A DNA stretch of 64,000 nt from Pustulibacterium marinum (GCF_900116665.1 NZ_FPBK01000011.1:62001-126000); one strand, 5' to 3'. Shown: positions 52,433 to 61,696, counted from the stretch's first letter. Made by a program: numbers and translations. The notes: a model not told the origin generated them from the sequence alone.

Positions 52433-53227
52433 TTATAAATCTTCTGCATTTGCAATTAACTCAGCCACATCAAGTACAGTGACATCGTTTTCTTTTTCTT
52501 TTGCCTTTACACCATCTGTAAGCATGGTGTTGCAAAATGGACAACCAGCAGCAATAATTTCTGGTTTTTCTTCTAAAGCTTGTTCGGTTCTACGAATGTT
52601 AACGTCTTCATTCCCTTTTTCTGGTTCTTTAAACATTTGAGCCCCACCAGCACCACAGCACAAACCGTTTTGCTTGCACTTTCTCATTTCTACCAGTTCG
52701 GCTTCTAACTTTCTGATAAGGTCTCGCGGCGCTTCATAAACATCATTGGCACGACCAAGGTAGCAAGGATCGTGGAAAGTAATTTTCTTTCCTTTAAATT
52801 TTCCGCCTTCAATGGTGAGTTTACCTTCGTTTAAAAGTGACTTTAAAAATTGAGTGTGATGCATCACTTCATAATTACCACCAAGAGAGGGATATTCATT
52901 TTTTAATGTATTGAAACAGTGTGGGCAAGCGGTAACAATTTTTTTTATTTCATAGGCATTCATAACTTCTATGTTGGTCATGGCTTGCATTTGAAATAAA
53001 AATTCGTTTCCTGAACGTTTTGCAGGATCTCCAGTACAGCTTTCTTCAGTTCCAAGAACGGCAAAATTCACTTCAGCTTTGTTCAAAATTTTAACAAAAG
53101 CCTTTGTGATTTTCTTTGCTCTATCATCAAAACTACCGGCACAACCTACCCAAAACAATACGTCCGGTTGTTTACCGGATGCCATCATTTCGGCCATTGT
53201 AGGTACTTTTAAAGTTTCAGTACTCAT
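52433..53227 (-). CDS. CCG-domain Fe-S protein (HdrB/GlpC/LutA-like)
   Basis: A 264-residue soluble protein with the cysteine-rich CCG domains of heterodisulfide-reductase subunit B-like proteins: ACPHCFNTLKNEY, HDPCYLGRANDVYEAPR, GLCCGAGGAQMF and AGCPFCNTMLTDG; an early WVGCAGSFDDRA supplies another Cys. These bind unusual Fe-S clusters and pass electrons between quinone-side and substrate-side partners. The membrane-bound 4Fe-4S protein at 53764-55101 is the natural partner. No catalytic oxidoreductase subunit is adjacent. Confidence 0.93.
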   Translation of the reverse strand: MSTETLKVPTMAEMMASGKQPDVLFWVGCAGSFDDRAKKITKAFVKILNKAEVNFAVLGTEESCTGDPAKRSGNEFLFQMQAMTNIEVMNAYEIKKIVTACPHCFNTLKNEYPSLGGNYEVMHHTQFLKSLLNEGKLTIEGGKFKGKKITFHDPCYLGRANDVYEAPRDLIRKLEAELVEMRKCKQNGLCCGAGGAQMFKEPEKGNEDVNIRRTEQALEEKPEIIAAGCPFCNTMLTDGVKAKEKENDVTVLDVAELIANAEDL

Positions 53228-53250
53228 AAATGAATGTATTAGTTGAGTAA

Positions 53251-53278
53251 AAGCTTGTTATTCAAGAATAACAAGCTT
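53251..53278 (-). terminator. Perfect 13-bp inverted repeat, probable terminator or mRNA hairpin
   Basis: AAGCTTGTTATTC (53251-53263), AA, GAATAACAAGCTT (53266-53278). It lies 11 bp past the stop of the HAD gene and 24 bp before the CCG gene. Only four T follow on the minus strand, so partial termination or transcript stabilisation within the operon is possible. Confidence 0.55.
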
Positions 53279-53289
53279 ATTACTTTGTA

Positions 53290-53739
53290 TTAATCATCAT
53301 GTTCACCATCGTCAAACACTTCGATGGTCACTTCTTTTTCAATAAGATCTGTGAATTTACCTCTGTAACGAGTGGCTCTTACCAAATGGTTGTCTACCCA
53401 GTGATAGTTACCACCACGAGGTTTATTCATTAACAATCCATGGTATTTAAATCCATGTTTGTCTAACCATTCTTCCGTTACCTCTCTGTGCTCTTCGGTT
53501 CTTGAAGTAAAGAAAGTAATAATATGGCCTTCTTCAAACCATTTGTTCAACGTTGCTAATGCATCCGGAAATGGTTCACATGTAGCCATTCTTTCTGGCT
53601 CTTCATTAGGTACATCTTCTGTAACTGTACCATCGATATCAATTAAATAGTTTTTGATACCTTCTGGTAATACAGGGCTTACGTGTTCTCCGTCTGCTAT
53701 TTTTTCAGATAACATTTTAGATACATCTTCCTTTTTCAT
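53290..53739 (-). CDS. HAD-like phosphatase-type protein
   Basis: A 149-residue HAD-superfamily protein. NYLIDIDGTVTED supplies the catalytic DxDGT (D34, D36); ITFFTSRTEEHREV is motif II (Ser/Thr); the Lys and acidic motifs are near FKYHGLLMNKPRGGNYHWVDN. The fold seems compact with no cap domain. Flavobacterial homologues are sometimes called phosphoheptose isomerase, which does not agree with these motifs. The substrate is unknown. It lies between two Fe-S protein genes on the same strand. Confidence 0.83.
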   Translation of the reverse strand: MKKEDVSKMLSEKIADGEHVSPVLPEGIKNYLIDIDGTVTEDVPNEEPERMATCEPFPDALATLNKWFEEGHIITFFTSRTEEHREVTEEWLDKHGFKYHGLLMNKPRGGNYHWVDNHLVRATRYRGKFTDLIEKEVTIEVFDDGEHDD

Positions 53740-53763
53740 GATTGTTTGTAAATGGTTTTGATT

Positions 53764-55101
53764 TTATGCTTCGTTTGTCCAATTAAGTCTATCCATTTGA
53801 TTATATGGCCAAGGAGCTCCGTTATTTTCAATATTAGTCATCATGTTATTTAGTTCGTTTGGTGCAGCAGATTGCTCCATGACTAAATATCTACGCATAT
53901 CCATAATTATTGAAAGAGGATCTATGTTCACTGGGCAAGCTTCTACACATGCATTGCATGAGGTACATGCCCAAAGTTCTTCTTGCGTTATATAATCATT
54001 TAGTAATTGTTTTCCGTCTTCTTTAAAAACACCTTTATTGGTATCTATATTTTTTCCAACTTCTTCTAATCTGTCGCGCGTGTCCATCATAATCTTACGA
54101 GGAGAAAGTTTTTTTCCTGTTTGATTTGCCGGACATTCGGCAGTACATCGCCCACATTCTGTACAAGTATAGGAATTTAATAGCTGTACCCAATTCAAAT
54201 CTTGTACATCACTAGCTCCAAATTTTTCAGGAATTTCCTCTTCTGAATTTTCTGCTGGCGCTGCAAACGGATCTGCATTGGGATCCATCATCATTTTTAC
54301 CTCATTGGTAACGGCCTCAGAATTTGGAAATTTTCCTTTTGGTTCTAAGTTCGCAAAGTACGTATTTGGAAAGGCTAATAAAATATGAAGGTGTTTTGAG
54401 TAATATAAATAATTTAAAAACGATAAAATGCCTGCAATATGTAACCACCAGCATACTCTTTCTATGATTTCTACTGAATGAAACGATAGGTTATTAAAAA
54501 GAGGAGCAATGAAACTACTTATAGGATAAGTACCTGCTTGCACATAATGATTATTTGCTTCATTCATGTACTGAAGTGTATAATCTGCAGCATTCATTGT
54601 AAGAAATAGGAGCATAAGTACAGTTTCAAAATACAGGATGATGTTTCCATCATTCTTTGGCCAGCCTTTCATTTCTGGTTTCCAAAAACGTTGTATTTTG
54701 ATCACATTTCGTCTTATCCAAAAAACAACCACAGCAAAGATCACAAGGGCTGCTAATATTTCGAAAGATCCTATAAGAATATCATACAAACTTCTCATGA
54801 AACTAAAAACACGATGCGTTCCAAAAAGACCATCAATAATAATTTCTAATACTTCAATATTGATAATGACAAACCCAACGTATACTAATATATGAAGAAA
54901 ACCTGCAATGGGCTTTTTTACCATTTTTTGTTGTCCAAGAGCAATCATGGCCATATTTTTCCAGCGCTCACTGCTTCTATCGGTTCGATTTACATCTTTA
55001 CCAAGTTTTATGTTTCTAATTAGTTTTTTAACATTAAATGCGAAAAATCCAATTCCTGCAGCAAGTAGCAGTGCAAAAAATATGTTGTCCAACAGGTTCA
55101 T
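53764..55101 (-). CDS. Membrane-bound 4Fe-4S ferredoxin-type electron-transfer protein
   Basis: A 445-residue protein with an N-terminal membrane part of about six hydrophobic segments (4-22, 62-92, 105-127, 150-170, 200-250), resembling the NarI/HdrE heme-b fold, and a C-terminal dicluster: CTECGRCTAECP and CTSCNACVEACPVN. It probably takes electrons from the quinone pool and passes them through its clusters to the CCG-domain protein downstream. This HdrC/E plus HdrB-like pair is typical of Bacteroidota; the end reaction is not known. The HAD gene lies between the two. Confidence 0.92.
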   Translation of the reverse strand: MNLLDNIFFALLLAAGIGFFAFNVKKLIRNIKLGKDVNRTDRSSERWKNMAMIALGQQKMVKKPIAGFLHILVYVGFVIINIEVLEIIIDGLFGTHRVFSFMRSLYDILIGSFEILAALVIFAVVVFWIRRNVIKIQRFWKPEMKGWPKNDGNIILYFETVLMLLFLTMNAADYTLQYMNEANNHYVQAGTYPISSFIAPLFNNLSFHSVEIIERVCWWLHIAGILSFLNYLYYSKHLHILLAFPNTYFANLEPKGKFPNSEAVTNEVKMMMDPNADPFAAPAENSEEEIPEKFGASDVQDLNWVQLLNSYTCTECGRCTAECPANQTGKKLSPRKIMMDTRDRLEEVGKNIDTNKGVFKEDGKQLLNDYITQEELWACTSCNACVEACPVNIDPLSIIMDMRRYLVMEQSAAPNELNNMMTNIENNGAPWPYNQMDRLNWTNEA

Positions 55102-55198
55102 ACGTTTTACTCAATGTAGAGATAAATGGAGTCTTTCCTATCTCTGTTTAACAATACAATTTTACTAAACTAATTTTAACTAGTACTCCAAAAATAGT

Positions 55199-56143
55199 TT
55201 ATTTTTCTTCATCAGCCGGTGGCTGGTAATCTTTGTTCTTTTTTCCGAATAAAGAGAAGTGAACGTATCGTTTGGGGTTTAATTTCAAGTCTTGTAATAA
55301 TTGTTCCAATTGTCTTGAGGCACCTTCTAAGTTTTGATATAGCTGCTCATCTTTCAACAATTTACCGGCATTTCCTTCACCATTTTCTATACCAGTCATA
55401 ATTCCATCTAACTTAACCATTGCACTGTTAAATTCAGCTAATGAACCTGCTATATCGGCTTTGCTTATGGTATCTGTCACAGATGCAAGATTTGTAGTTA
55501 TTGTTTCTACGTTAGTCATAGAATTAGTCAATTTACCTTTATTGTCTTCTACCATTTCATTGAAATTAGAAGTAATATTTCTAAAGTTTGATGTAATGGC
55601 GCTCAAGTTATCAATACTAATTTTTAAGCTTTCTTTTCGTTCTTCATCCAGCAGACTATTAAGGTTTGTAACTAAGGAGTCAACACTATGTAAAGCTTGT
55701 TCCAGTTTAGCTTTTAGAGGGTCTAATTCATTGGTAATAGAGGTTAGCATATCTGGTTGAACGGTTGTGGAAATTTCTCCGCTATCTAGATTTTCTGCAC
55801 CATCTAGTGCTGGAATTATTTGTATACCTGCATTACCCAAAAGACTTTTATAAAGTTCTGCTTTACTATTTTTTGAAAACTTAAACTCGCTATCTATTTC
55901 AAAATTAACTTTAATTTTTGCATCGGATTGACGTAGTGTAACATCGGTAACTTTTCCTATTTGTTTTCCATTTACAGTAACCGGAGTAGAAGGGGTTAAG
56001 CCTCCTGAATGATCAAAAATAGCGTAGTAATGGCGGTTATTATCGAATAGAGATTTTGACATCAAAAAGTTAATTCCTAAAACAAAAAGGACAACTCCGC
56101 TAATAACAATAATGGCTGTTTTGATTTCTTTAGATATTTTCAA
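55199..56143 (-). CDS. MlaD-like MCE-domain protein
   Basis: A 314-residue periplasmic lipid-transport component anchored by an N-terminal helix (TAIIVISGVVLFVLGINFL, 9-27). The MCE domain (about 36-115) has YYAIFDHSGGLTPSTPVTVNGKQIGKVTDV; the rest is long coiled-coil-like helix. MCE proteins carry phospholipids between membranes with an MlaE/MlaF transporter, not in this window. The start must be TTG at 56143: MKISKEIKTA is the family N-terminus and no ATG is near. It follows the secreted amidase gene by 56 bp on the same strand. Confidence 0.92.
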   Translation of the reverse strand: MKISKEIKTAIIVISGVVLFVLGINFLMSKSLFDNNRHYYAIFDHSGGLTPSTPVTVNGKQIGKVTDVTLRQSDAKIKVNFEIDSEFKFSKNSKAELYKSLLGNAGIQIIPALDGAENLDSGEISTTVQPDMLTSITNELDPLKAKLEQALHSVDSLVTNLNSLLDEERKESLKISIDNLSAITSNFRNITSNFNEMVEDNKGKLTNSMTNVETITTNLASVTDTISKADIAGSLAEFNSAMVKLDGIMTGIENGEGNAGKLLKDEQLYQNLEGASRQLEQLLQDLKLNPKRYVHFSLFGKKNKDYQPPADEEK

Positions 56144-56199
56144 TGCAGTTTTTTTTATGGGTGTTTAAACAAATGTAGAAATATTTTTTGAAGTCCTAC

Positions 56200-57303
56200 T
56201 TAATTTAATATAGATTTAGCAGCTTCCGAAACACTGATTTTCTCTCCATTTTTGTAAGCTACTAGATAGGCATCCTTAAATCCTTTAGATTTAGCTTTTT
56301 GCAATAGTTTTTGTGCTTCGTCATAACTGGAAGTCTCGCCGTACTGATATTTATAGACACTCCCTGTCTTTTCCTTAAAAACTGGGGAAAGACCACTGAA
56401 ATTTTGAGCTTTCAATTCCAAATTATTCTTAGACGCGGCAATTTGAACTCTAAATATAATATCTTTGGATCCCTGCACTAAATCTTTTGAAGGCGAAGTT
56501 GGCAGTGGAGGAGAACTAAAAATATCTCCTTGATTTTCCTCAATACCATTTTTATAATCTTTAATGGCTTCTACAATGGAATTTGCTATTTTGGTTTGAC
56601 CTGCAGTTGATTTTAGAAAATTTCTTTCTGAAGAATTGGTAATAAAACCAGTCTCTATAAGTACACTAGGCATAAAGGTTTGGTGCAAAACTACAAATGC
56701 AGCTTGTTTAACGCCTCTATTTTTTCTTTTAAGTTCGTTGGTGAAATTATCCTGAATATATTTTGCTAATTGAATACTTTGGTCTAAATATTCTTCTTGT
56801 AAAAGTGTAAGTGAAATGGTGGATTCTGGAGAATTAATATCAAAACCGGCATAATTTGTTTCGTAATTATCCTCTAAATAAATCACCTCATTCTCAGACT
56901 TTGCAACTTCAAAATTACGTTTGTTTCCATGTAGCCCAAGTACGTACGTTTCCGTTCCACTAGCCGAACTGCTATGCGCATTACAGTGAACCGATACAAA
57001 AAGGTCTGCATTTGCCTTGTTAGCAATGCGACCGCGTTCTACCAATTCAATAAAGACATCGGTTTTTCTGGTATAAACCACTTTTATGTTTGGGTCTTTT
57101 TCAAGTTCTTTACCTACGGCAAGTACAATTTTTAAGGCAATATCTTTTTCGTTATAGCCTGCAGCATTTTTACCGGGATCTTTACCGCCGTGTCCAGCGT
57201 CTGATACAACTACGAATTTGTCTTTTACTGGAGGATTTGCAGATGAATTCAAAAATGAAAAAAGAGAAATAATAAGTACTAAAACTCTTGTAACTGGCTT
57301 CAT
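56200..57303 (-). CDS. Secreted N-acetylmuramoyl-L-alanine amidase with SPOR-like tail
   Basis: A 367-residue exported peptidoglycan amidase. Signal peptide about 1-22; Amidase_3 domain about 28-245 with zinc ligands H38 (SDAGHGG), E52 (NEKDIAL) and H107 (SVHCNAH) and catalytic E217 (LIETGF). The C-terminal 85 residues (FRVQIAASKNN, FKEKTGSVYKYQYGETSSYDEAQKLLQKAKSKGFKDAYLVAY) look like a SPOR domain that targets septal glycan. The frame is open to 57336, but Met at 57303 starts the signal peptide. It probably splits daughter cells; it heads a run with the MlaD-like gene. Confidence 0.94.
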   Translation of the reverse strand: MKPVTRVLVLIISLFSFLNSSANPPVKDKFVVVSDAGHGGKDPGKNAAGYNEKDIALKIVLAVGKELEKDPNIKVVYTRKTDVFIELVERGRIANKANADLFVSVHCNAHSSSASGTETYVLGLHGNKRNFEVAKSENEVIYLEDNYETNYAGFDINSPESTISLTLLQEEYLDQSIQLAKYIQDNFTNELKRKNRGVKQAAFVVLHQTFMPSVLIETGFITNSSERNFLKSTAGQTKIANSIVEAIKDYKNGIEENQGDIFSSPPLPTSPSKDLVQGSKDIIFRVQIAASKNNLELKAQNFSGLSPVFKEKTGSVYKYQYGETSSYDEAQKLLQKAKSKGFKDAYLVAYKNGEKISVSEAAKSILN

Positions 57304-57552
57304 AAAACTTTGATTTTCTATTTTAAAAACATACAATATGCCAAATTGTTGTTTTGAAAATGTTTTTTGGTAAAATATTTGATAAAAGTAGTACTAATTA
57401 TTGAAAAAAAGAGTTAGAAAGATGGTAAATTATTTACAGCCTAGCTGTCCTGAGCCAAAAAATATGCGTATGTTTGGCACGTTAAAAAAAGAGGCAATAA
57501 AAATGAGTTTTCTTCATGAATTAGCCATCTTCAAACATAAAGAAACAGTAGG

Positions 57553-57583
57553 TTTCGGAAAAAATTAAGTGATTGTATCTTTA
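57553..57583 (+). promoter_or_regulatory. Putative promoter of lptD
   Basis: TTTC (57553-57556), a 19-bp spacer and TATCTTTA (57576-57583) are each one base off the Bacteroidota consensus. The start codon is 16 bp downstream. Confidence 0.35.
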
Positions 57584-57599
57584 GAAAAGTGATAAGTAT

Positions 57600-60299
57600 T
57601 TGAAAACGTTGAAAATCATACAAAAGCATCAATTTTATCTACTGTTTTTCGTTTTGCTATCCACCGGGTTTGTAACTGCTCAAGAAACCGGAAATCGTGA
57701 AAATTTTAAGGTAGAACCCATACAGAAAGGAATCAAAATAGATTCATCTTTATATTTTCAAAAAGGTATTGTTTCGCAGTTTGAAATAACAACTTCATTG
57801 GTTGATACTACAAACACAGATACTATTCCTGAGAAAAAAGGTGTTTTAGCAAATCAAGTAATAGACAATGCTAAAGGATATAGGAAGTATAATAGAGCAG
57901 AAAATAAGATTTATTTATACGATCAAGCCTACGTGAAGTATGGCGATATGGAGCTTAATGCAGGCCAAATTGTTATAGATTTAACTAACAATACAGCGTA
58001 TGCTAAAGGTATTGTAGATTCTACAGGGAAATATGATCAATTACCTGTTTTTAAGCAAGCAGCAGAGGAGATTCGGCCAGACTCGTTGTTGTTTAACTTT
58101 GAATCCAAACGGGGATTGGTGTATAAGTCCAGAACAGATCAAGGAGAAATGAAAGTTCGCTCTGAGATTGTTAAGAGGCAAAATGATTCATTATACTACA
58201 TTTGGAAAACTAAATTTACAACTTCATCTCACCCAGATGATGATCCTGAATATTACATTTTAACCAAAAAAGGAGTATTTGTTCCTAATAAGAAAATTAT
58301 AGCAGGAGGGAGTCAATTGTATTTTTATGATGTTCCTACACCTATTTATGTGCCTTTTGCATTTTTTCCAATGACTACCGAAAGAACTTCAGGTCTTATT
58401 TTTCCAACTTTTGGAGAAAACAATACCAGAGGTTATTTTATTCAAAATGGAGGATATTACTTTGCTATAAATGATTATTTGGATCTAACTGTATTGGGAG
58501 ATTACTATACCAATGGTAGTTACGGTTTACAGGGACAATCTGCATACAAGAAGCGTTATAAATACAGCGGAAACTTCAATATAAGGTATGAGAATTTGAT
58601 TAATGGTCAAAAAGGATTTTCAGATTATTCCAGAAGTTCCATATATAATATAAGGTGGAGTCACTCACAGGATTCAAAGGCTAGTCCTAATTCTAGGCTT
58701 TCTGCATCGGTAAACTTTGGTAGTAGTACTTATTATCAACAATCAGTAAACCAAACAACTACACCGAATTTTTTAAATAATACCTTATCGTCATCTATTT
58801 CTTATCAGAAGACATTTCCAGAGTATCCATCTGTGAATTTGTCTTTAAGTGCCAATGCTACCCAGAATACTCAATCTGAAAGTATAGATCTTAGTTTGCC
58901 TGCTTTTCAAGGGAGTATGGAACGTATTTATCCTTTTGCACCTTCTAACGGATCAAAAAAAGGTATTTTTCAGAATATCAATTTTCAGCTTACTTCTAGA
59001 GGGGAATATGCCATTGAAACCAGCGATAGTTTATTCATGCAAAAAGAAATGTTTGAGCAAGCAGAATTAGGTTTTCAACATTCTATACCTGTAACTACCA
59101 ACTTTAAGCTGTTTAAATACTTTAGTGCAAGTATGGGAACTAGCTATAAAGAGGTTTGGCAGTTTCAAACTGTTCGATACAATGATTATGATGAAGAGTT
59201 GGGTGAAGCGGTAGAGGATACTGTAAGAGGGTTTGATAGGTATGGAACTTATAACTTTAGTGCTAGTTTAGGAACAACAGTTTATGGTCAGTTTGAATTT
59301 GGTGAAGATAAAAAATTACAGGCCATAAGACATACCATGAGACCATCGGTAAGTTATGGTTATACACCAAGTTTTGATCAATATTTTGATTATTATATTT
59401 CTGATGAAGATGGAAATGGGGAATATTATACAAGATTTGAAAACGGAATGTACGGTACTCCAGGTAGAAATTACTCCAATACACTAAGTTTTACCTTGAA
59501 TAATACCTTGGAGGCAAAAGTTAGAGATAAAGATTCTACGGCAACCGAACCAAAGAAAATAAAACTTCTAAACAACTTTAACCTTAGTACAGGTTACAAT
59601 ATTGCGGCAGATTCTCTAGCATGGAGTCCTTTACGACTTACCGGAAGTACGCAATTTTTTGATAATAAGCTTACCGTAAATTTTGGTACCACTTTGAATC
59701 CTTATGCTTTGGATGCTTCTAATGATGTGATTGATAAATTTAATATCAATAATGGTGGTAGTTTATTTAGAATGACCAATGCAAATTTAACTGCCAACTA
59801 TTCATTTTCAAGTAAAGATTTCAATAAAGGGGAAGAAGAAAAGGAGTCAGACAATACAGCCAGTGGTGGAAGGGATGATGATCTTTTTGGTAAAGCACAA
59901 GACTTTAGCGATAGTAGGGAAATGAATAATGAGAATGAGGAAATTGAAAATAAAAACTTCAGTAATACCATTCCTTGGGATTTAAAAGTTGCTTATTCCC
60001 TTACTTATAACAATACGGCAAGGCAAGATGAAATAAGTACCAACTCGCTTATGTTTAGTGGAAATATAGAGCTTTCGCCGCGTTGGAAGGTTGGAGTTTC
60101 ATCTGGATATGATATAAAAAATCAAGGATTTACCTATACTCAGCTGCGCTTTGAAAGAGATTTGGAAAGTTGGAGATTGAATTTTAATTGGGTACCTTTC
60201 AGTTCAAGAAGTTCATGGTATTTTTTCATAGGTATTAAGTCTTCATTATTGAGCGATTTGAAATGGGAAAAACGCAGAACTTCCACAACATCTTATTAA
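57600..60299 (+). CDS. lptD: LPS-assembly outer-membrane protein LptD
   Basis: An 899-residue outer-membrane protein that inserts LPS into the outer leaflet. Signal peptide MKTLKIIQKHQFYLLFFVLLSTGFVTAQ; an OstA/LptD N-terminal beta-jellyroll (about 85-240: NKIYLYDQAYVKYGDMELNAGQIVIDLTNNTAYAKG); then a large beta-barrel (PTPIYVPFAFFPMTTERTSGLIFPTFGENNTRGYFIQNGGYYFAIN, onward). The cysteines used for disulfides in E. coli LptD are not evident, as is usual in Bacteroidota. The start is TTG at 57600: an in-frame TAG at 57582 excludes an upstream ATG. It is 19 bp from ridA. Confidence 0.94.
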   Translation: MKTLKIIQKHQFYLLFFVLLSTGFVTAQETGNRENFKVEPIQKGIKIDSSLYFQKGIVSQFEITTSLVDTTNTDTIPEKKGVLANQVIDNAKGYRKYNRAENKIYLYDQAYVKYGDMELNAGQIVIDLTNNTAYAKGIVDSTGKYDQLPVFKQAAEEIRPDSLLFNFESKRGLVYKSRTDQGEMKVRSEIVKRQNDSLYYIWKTKFTTSSHPDDDPEYYILTKKGVFVPNKKIIAGGSQLYFYDVPTPIYVPFAFFPMTTERTSGLIFPTFGENNTRGYFIQNGGYYFAINDYLDLTVLGDYYTNGSYGLQGQSAYKKRYKYSGNFNIRYENLINGQKGFSDYSRSSIYNIRWSHSQDSKASPNSRLSASVNFGSSTYYQQSVNQTTTPNFLNNTLSSSISYQKTFPEYPSVNLSLSANATQNTQSESIDLSLPAFQGSMERIYPFAPSNGSKKGIFQNINFQLTSRGEYAIETSDSLFMQKEMFEQAELGFQHSIPVTTNFKLFKYFSASMGTSYKEVWQFQTVRYNDYDEELGEAVEDTVRGFDRYGTYNFSASLGTTVYGQFEFGEDKKLQAIRHTMRPSVSYGYTPSFDQYFDYYISDEDGNGEYYTRFENGMYGTPGRNYSNTLSFTLNNTLEAKVRDKDSTATEPKKIKLLNNFNLSTGYNIAADSLAWSPLRLTGSTQFFDNKLTVNFGTTLNPYALDASNDVIDKFNINNGGSLFRMTNANLTANYSFSSKDFNKGEEEKESDNTASGGRDDDLFGKAQDFSDSREMNNENEEIENKNFSNTIPWDLKVAYSLTYNNTARQDEISTNSLMFSGNIELSPRWKVGVSSGYDIKNQGFTYTQLRFERDLESWRLNFNWVPFSSRSSWYFFIGIKSSLLSDLKWEKRRTSTTSY

Positions 60300-60318
60300 T
60301 ATAATTTACTTTTTTGGT

Positions 60319-60705
60319 ATGAATAAAAAAATCATCACTACAGATAAAGCTCCGGCTCCTATTGGACCTTATAATCAAGCTGTACTTACAGGAAACATGC
60401 TGTTTACATCGGGTCAAATAGCTTTAAATCCTGAAACGGGTGAATTGGTTTCAGCTTCTATTGAAGAGGAGACAAAGCAGGTAATGGAAAATGTAAAAGC
60501 AATTTTGGAAGCGGCAAATGTTACTTTTGAAAATGTAATTAAAACAAGTATTTTTTTAAGTGATATGAATCAATTTTCAAAGGTAAATGAGGTTTACGGA
60601 TCTTACTTTAATGAGCTTACGGCACCAGCAAGAGAAACGGTAGAAGTAGCTAATTTACCTAAGTTTGTAAATGTTGAAATTAGTGTTATTGCTGTATTAG
60701 ATTAA
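60319..60705 (+). CDS. ridA: RidA-family enamine/imine deaminase
   Basis: A 128-residue YjgF/RidA protein that hydrolyses reactive enamines such as 2-aminoacrylate. APAPIGPYNQAVLTGNMLFTSGQIALNP, VTFENVIKTSIFLSDMNQF and APARETVEVANLPKFVNVEISVIAV are all diagnostic, the Arg in PARE being the substrate-binding residue. It probably shares a transcript with lptD, 19 bp upstream. A strong two-way terminator follows. Confidence 0.97.
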   Translation: MNKKIITTDKAPAPIGPYNQAVLTGNMLFTSGQIALNPETGELVSASIEEETKQVMENVKAILEAANVTFENVIKTSIFLSDMNQFSKVNEVYGSYFNELTAPARETVEVANLPKFVNVEISVIAVLD

Positions 60706-60730
60706 TCATATTTGTAGAATTTATATAATA

Positions 60731-60765
60731 AAAAAGTCCTGAGTTTTGCTCAGGACTTTTTATTT
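60731..60765. terminator. Bidirectional terminator between ridA and nagK-like gene
   Basis: AAAAAGTCCTGAG (60731-60743) and CTCAGGACTTTTT (60749-60761) are perfectly complementary with loop TTTTG. Both strands carry T-runs at the end of the stem, fitting its place between convergent genes. Confidence 0.95.
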
Positions 60766-60786
60766 TGTTGTTATGCTGATAAAATC

Positions 60787-61644
60787 TTAGCTAAACATCA
60801 AGTTTTTATGGTATTCTACCAAACCATCAATAGGTTTTCTTAGAACGTTGCCCATAGTTAAGTTGTTGTCTTGTAAAATTTTGTTTAGTTCATCTTTAAG
60901 ATAGAACGCTATGCTACCAATAAAGTGAATTGGTACACGTTCTGCCTGCTCAAATTGTTTGATTGAATTGTCGATGAATAATTGCATTCCTTTTTTAATT
61001 AAAGCTTGCATATATTCTTCATTCTTATTTTCAATTACAAAACGAGCAAATGTAGCCAAATAAGTATTTGGATTTGGCTGTCTGTATAGGTGATTTTTAA
61101 TAACGTCTGCTTCCAAATCATGATTTTGAGCAAACTTGCTAGCTAAGTGTTTTGGTATTTTGTGATAGTAGTAATCACGTAATAATTGACGACCAAAATA
61201 GTTTCCACTTGAGTCATCCATCAATATATAACCAAGCGAATCTACTTTTTGGAAAAGTTGGTGACCATCCCAATAACTACAGTTAGATCCTGTTCCTAAA
61301 ATAGCAACAATAGCTTGCTCATCAATGGTAACAGTTGCATAAACCGCAGCATATGTATCTTCTTTTACTATAATTTTCGCATTTGGAAAATAGGCCTGAA
61401 ATATATCTCTTAGAAAGTTTCTCATACGTTGTGTTCCACAACCAGCACCATAAAAGTGAAGTTGAGATACTTCTTTACGGTGTTTGAAAAGCTCAAAGTT
61501 ATTGGCCAAACGCTCATCAATAATTTCTCTTGGCAAAACCTCTGGGCTCAACCCCAACGTTTGCGTAAAGAATAATTGATTGCCGTTGTCGTCAAGAGAA
61601 ATCCAGTCTGCTTTGGTGGCACCGCTATCTACAATTAATATCAT
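60787..61644 (-). CDS. N-acetylglucosamine kinase, BadF/BadG ATPase family
   Basis: A 285-residue ASKHA-fold kinase. ILIVDSGATKADWI (phosphate-1 motif), FYGAGCGTQRMRNFL, AIVAILGTGSNCSYWDG (phosphate-2 motif) and HFIGSIAFYLKDEL fit the BadF/BadG/BcrA/BcrD family and are close to eukaryotic-type GlcNAc kinases. Phosphorylating salvaged GlcNAc suits its place beside several peptidoglycan-degrading genes; this substrate is inferred. It is followed on the same strand order by gapA and pfkA upstream. Confidence 0.87.
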   Translation of the reverse strand: MILIVDSGATKADWISLDDNGNQLFFTQTLGLSPEVLPREIIDERLANNFELFKHRKEVSQLHFYGAGCGTQRMRNFLRDIFQAYFPNAKIIVKEDTYAAVYATVTIDEQAIVAILGTGSNCSYWDGHQLFQKVDSLGYILMDDSSGNYFGRQLLRDYYYHKIPKHLASKFAQNHDLEADVIKNHLYRQPNPNTYLATFARFVIENKNEEYMQALIKKGMQLFIDNSIKQFEQAERVPIHFIGSIAFYLKDELNKILQDNNLTMGNVLRKPIDGLVEYHKNLMFS

Positions 61645-61662
61645 GTTGTACTATTTAGGTTA

Positions 61663-61696
61663 AAACATTGCCCTTTTGTGTGGAAGGGCAATGTTT
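61663..61696 (-). terminator. Stem-loop after gapA, probable terminator
   Basis: AAACATTGCCCTT (61663-61675) and AAGGGCAATGTTT (61684-61696) form a perfect 13-bp stem with an 8-nt loop, 45 bp past the gapA stop. The minus-strand T-run is short. Confidence 0.8.
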
